Positions 4,890 to 5,541 of a stretch of DNA of 5,541 nucleotides are shown piece after piece (positions within the stretch are counted from its first letter, which is position 1; each line of letters opens with the position of its first letter). The notes below the pieces were generated by a model. That model searched no databases. It was not told the DNA's origin and saw only the letters and a program-made list of their open reading frames with translations. Position numbers and translations under genes: made by a program. This DNA comes from a bacterium (GTDB taxonomy: Bacteria; UBP14; UBA6098; B30-G16): the NCBI GenBank assembly GCA_027007865.1, contig JALTEE010000462.1, positions 1 through 5,541 of the forward strand, written 5' to 3'.

Positions 4890-5541
4890 ATATTAATGTA
4901 AAAATATGGCTGACGGCAGTCTTGTATATGTGGGGATTTGCTTTTATTGCATATGGGGGAAGTGTTTCAAGTTATGAAAATAATTTTAATGAAACATGGA
5001 TTTCGGAATTTGGTGCGAAAGGATATATTGACGGCAGTTATATTCGGGGTGAATATGATTCTCCGAGAGGTTCTGCCGTTGATTTTTCCGGAAATGTCAT
5101 TCTTGTCGGCATGACAGAAGGAAACCTGACCGGGGAAACAACAGAACAGAAATATTGCGGTTTTATTGCTAAAATTGATATTGACGGCAAAAGAACATGG
5201 ACCAATCAGTGTAAAATCGGGAATATTGAATATGCACATCTGGTTGACGTTGCAGTAGATGAACAAAACAATATTTATGTGACGGGCCCGTATAACAATA
5301 ATGTCCTTGTAATGAAACTGGATAAAAATGCAAATCTTATCTGGAGTAAGCAGTTTGGCAGAAATGATGCTTCTGAAGAACCCAAAGCATTATACCGGGC
5401 ATCAAATGGAAATATTTATATTACCGGAACGGTACGGCCTGATGACTATACAGAGCCCGAACAGGTATTTGTTACGCTCGTTACACCCAATGGACAGTCT
5501 GCTTCTACCCGGGAATTCGGCAGTGACAGAGAAGATATGCC
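4886..5541 (+). CDS. exported SBBP-type beta-propeller protein, 3' end beyond the window
   Basis: The reading frame stays open for 218 codons to the right edge, so only the N-terminal part is seen. Residues 1-25 form a signal peptide (K6, hydrophobic 7-23, probable cleavage near GG at 24-25), placing the protein outside the cytoplasm. Three successive blade-like repeats follow the SBBP pattern of an AVD-x-x-GN-[IV]-Y-[IV]-TG strand pair and then K-x-D-x-x-G-x-x-x-W. They are SAVDFSGNVILVG (63-75) with FIAKIDIDGKRTW (93-105), VAVDEQNNIYVTG (122-134) with VMKLDKNANLIWSKQFG (142-158), and ASNGNIYITG (172-181) with VTLVTPNGQ and REFG (196-212). Such propellers usually act as binding or scaffold domains and often precede other domains, so the function cannot be stated from this part. 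The start is supported by AGGAGG 5 nt upstream. It is preceded by a leader ORF with an ATGA overlap and a sigma-54-like promoter. Confidence 0.85.
   Translation, partial: MNINVKIWLTAVLYMWGFAFIAYGGSVSSYENNFNETWISEFGAKGYIDGSYIRGEYDSPRGSAVDFSGNVILVGMTEGNLTGETTEQKYCGFIAKIDIDGKRTWTNQCKIGNIEYAHLVDVAVDEQNNIYVTGPYNNNVLVMKLDKNANLIWSKQFGRNDASEEPKALYRASNGNIYITGTVRPDDYTEPEQVFVTLVTPNGQSASTREFGSDREDM

Noticed and set aside
4967..5266. Minus-strand open frame of 99 codons opposite the propeller gene
   Set aside because: The plus-strand frame there encodes clear SBBP-type repeats with a signal peptide and ribosome binding site. The antisense frame has no initiation signal.

Overview
This window looks like chromosomal DNA from a Campylobacterota-type bacterium, with sulfur-oxidising relatives of Sulfurimonas or Sulfurovum as my best guess. 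That is an inference. It rests on the moderate-to-high AT content, on -10-dominated promoters with a T-rich tract upstream, on a HisKA_2-type histidine kinase of a kind common in that group, and on the style of the small exported protein. No rRNA, tRNA, insertion sequence or CRISPR array is visible.

Left to centre, all on the minus strand: (1) at 63-359, a 98-residue exported protein with its own promoter and a downstream palindrome. (2) At 498-2561, a 687-residue exported protein of no family I recognise. Its C-terminal half is built from three copies of a repeat of about 115-119 residues. It has its own promoter and a strong intrinsic terminator. (3) At 2638-3330 and 3334-4476, a two-component pair in one operon: a six-helix membrane HisKA_2-type kinase (TTG start) followed after 3 nt by an OmpR-like response regulator. 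I see no convincing terminator between the regulator and the large exported protein, which starts 76 nt further on. The kinase/regulator pair may therefore be co-transcribed with it or control it.

Right end, plus strand: a roughly 400-nt divergent intergenic region carries a good match to a sigma-54 promoter (4702-4717). Next comes a short GTG-initiated ORF of 37 codons with an ideal ribosome binding site (4776-4889). Its stop overlaps the ATG of an exported SBBP-type beta-propeller protein (4886 to beyond the window end). The arrangement suggests a sigma-54-driven transcript with a translationally coupled leader peptide.

The theme of the window is the cell envelope: three exported proteins plus one membrane signalling system. 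The most unusual parts are the sigma-54/leader-ORF arrangement, the triple-repeat exported protein, and the pairing of a HisKA_2 kinase with a winged-helix regulator.
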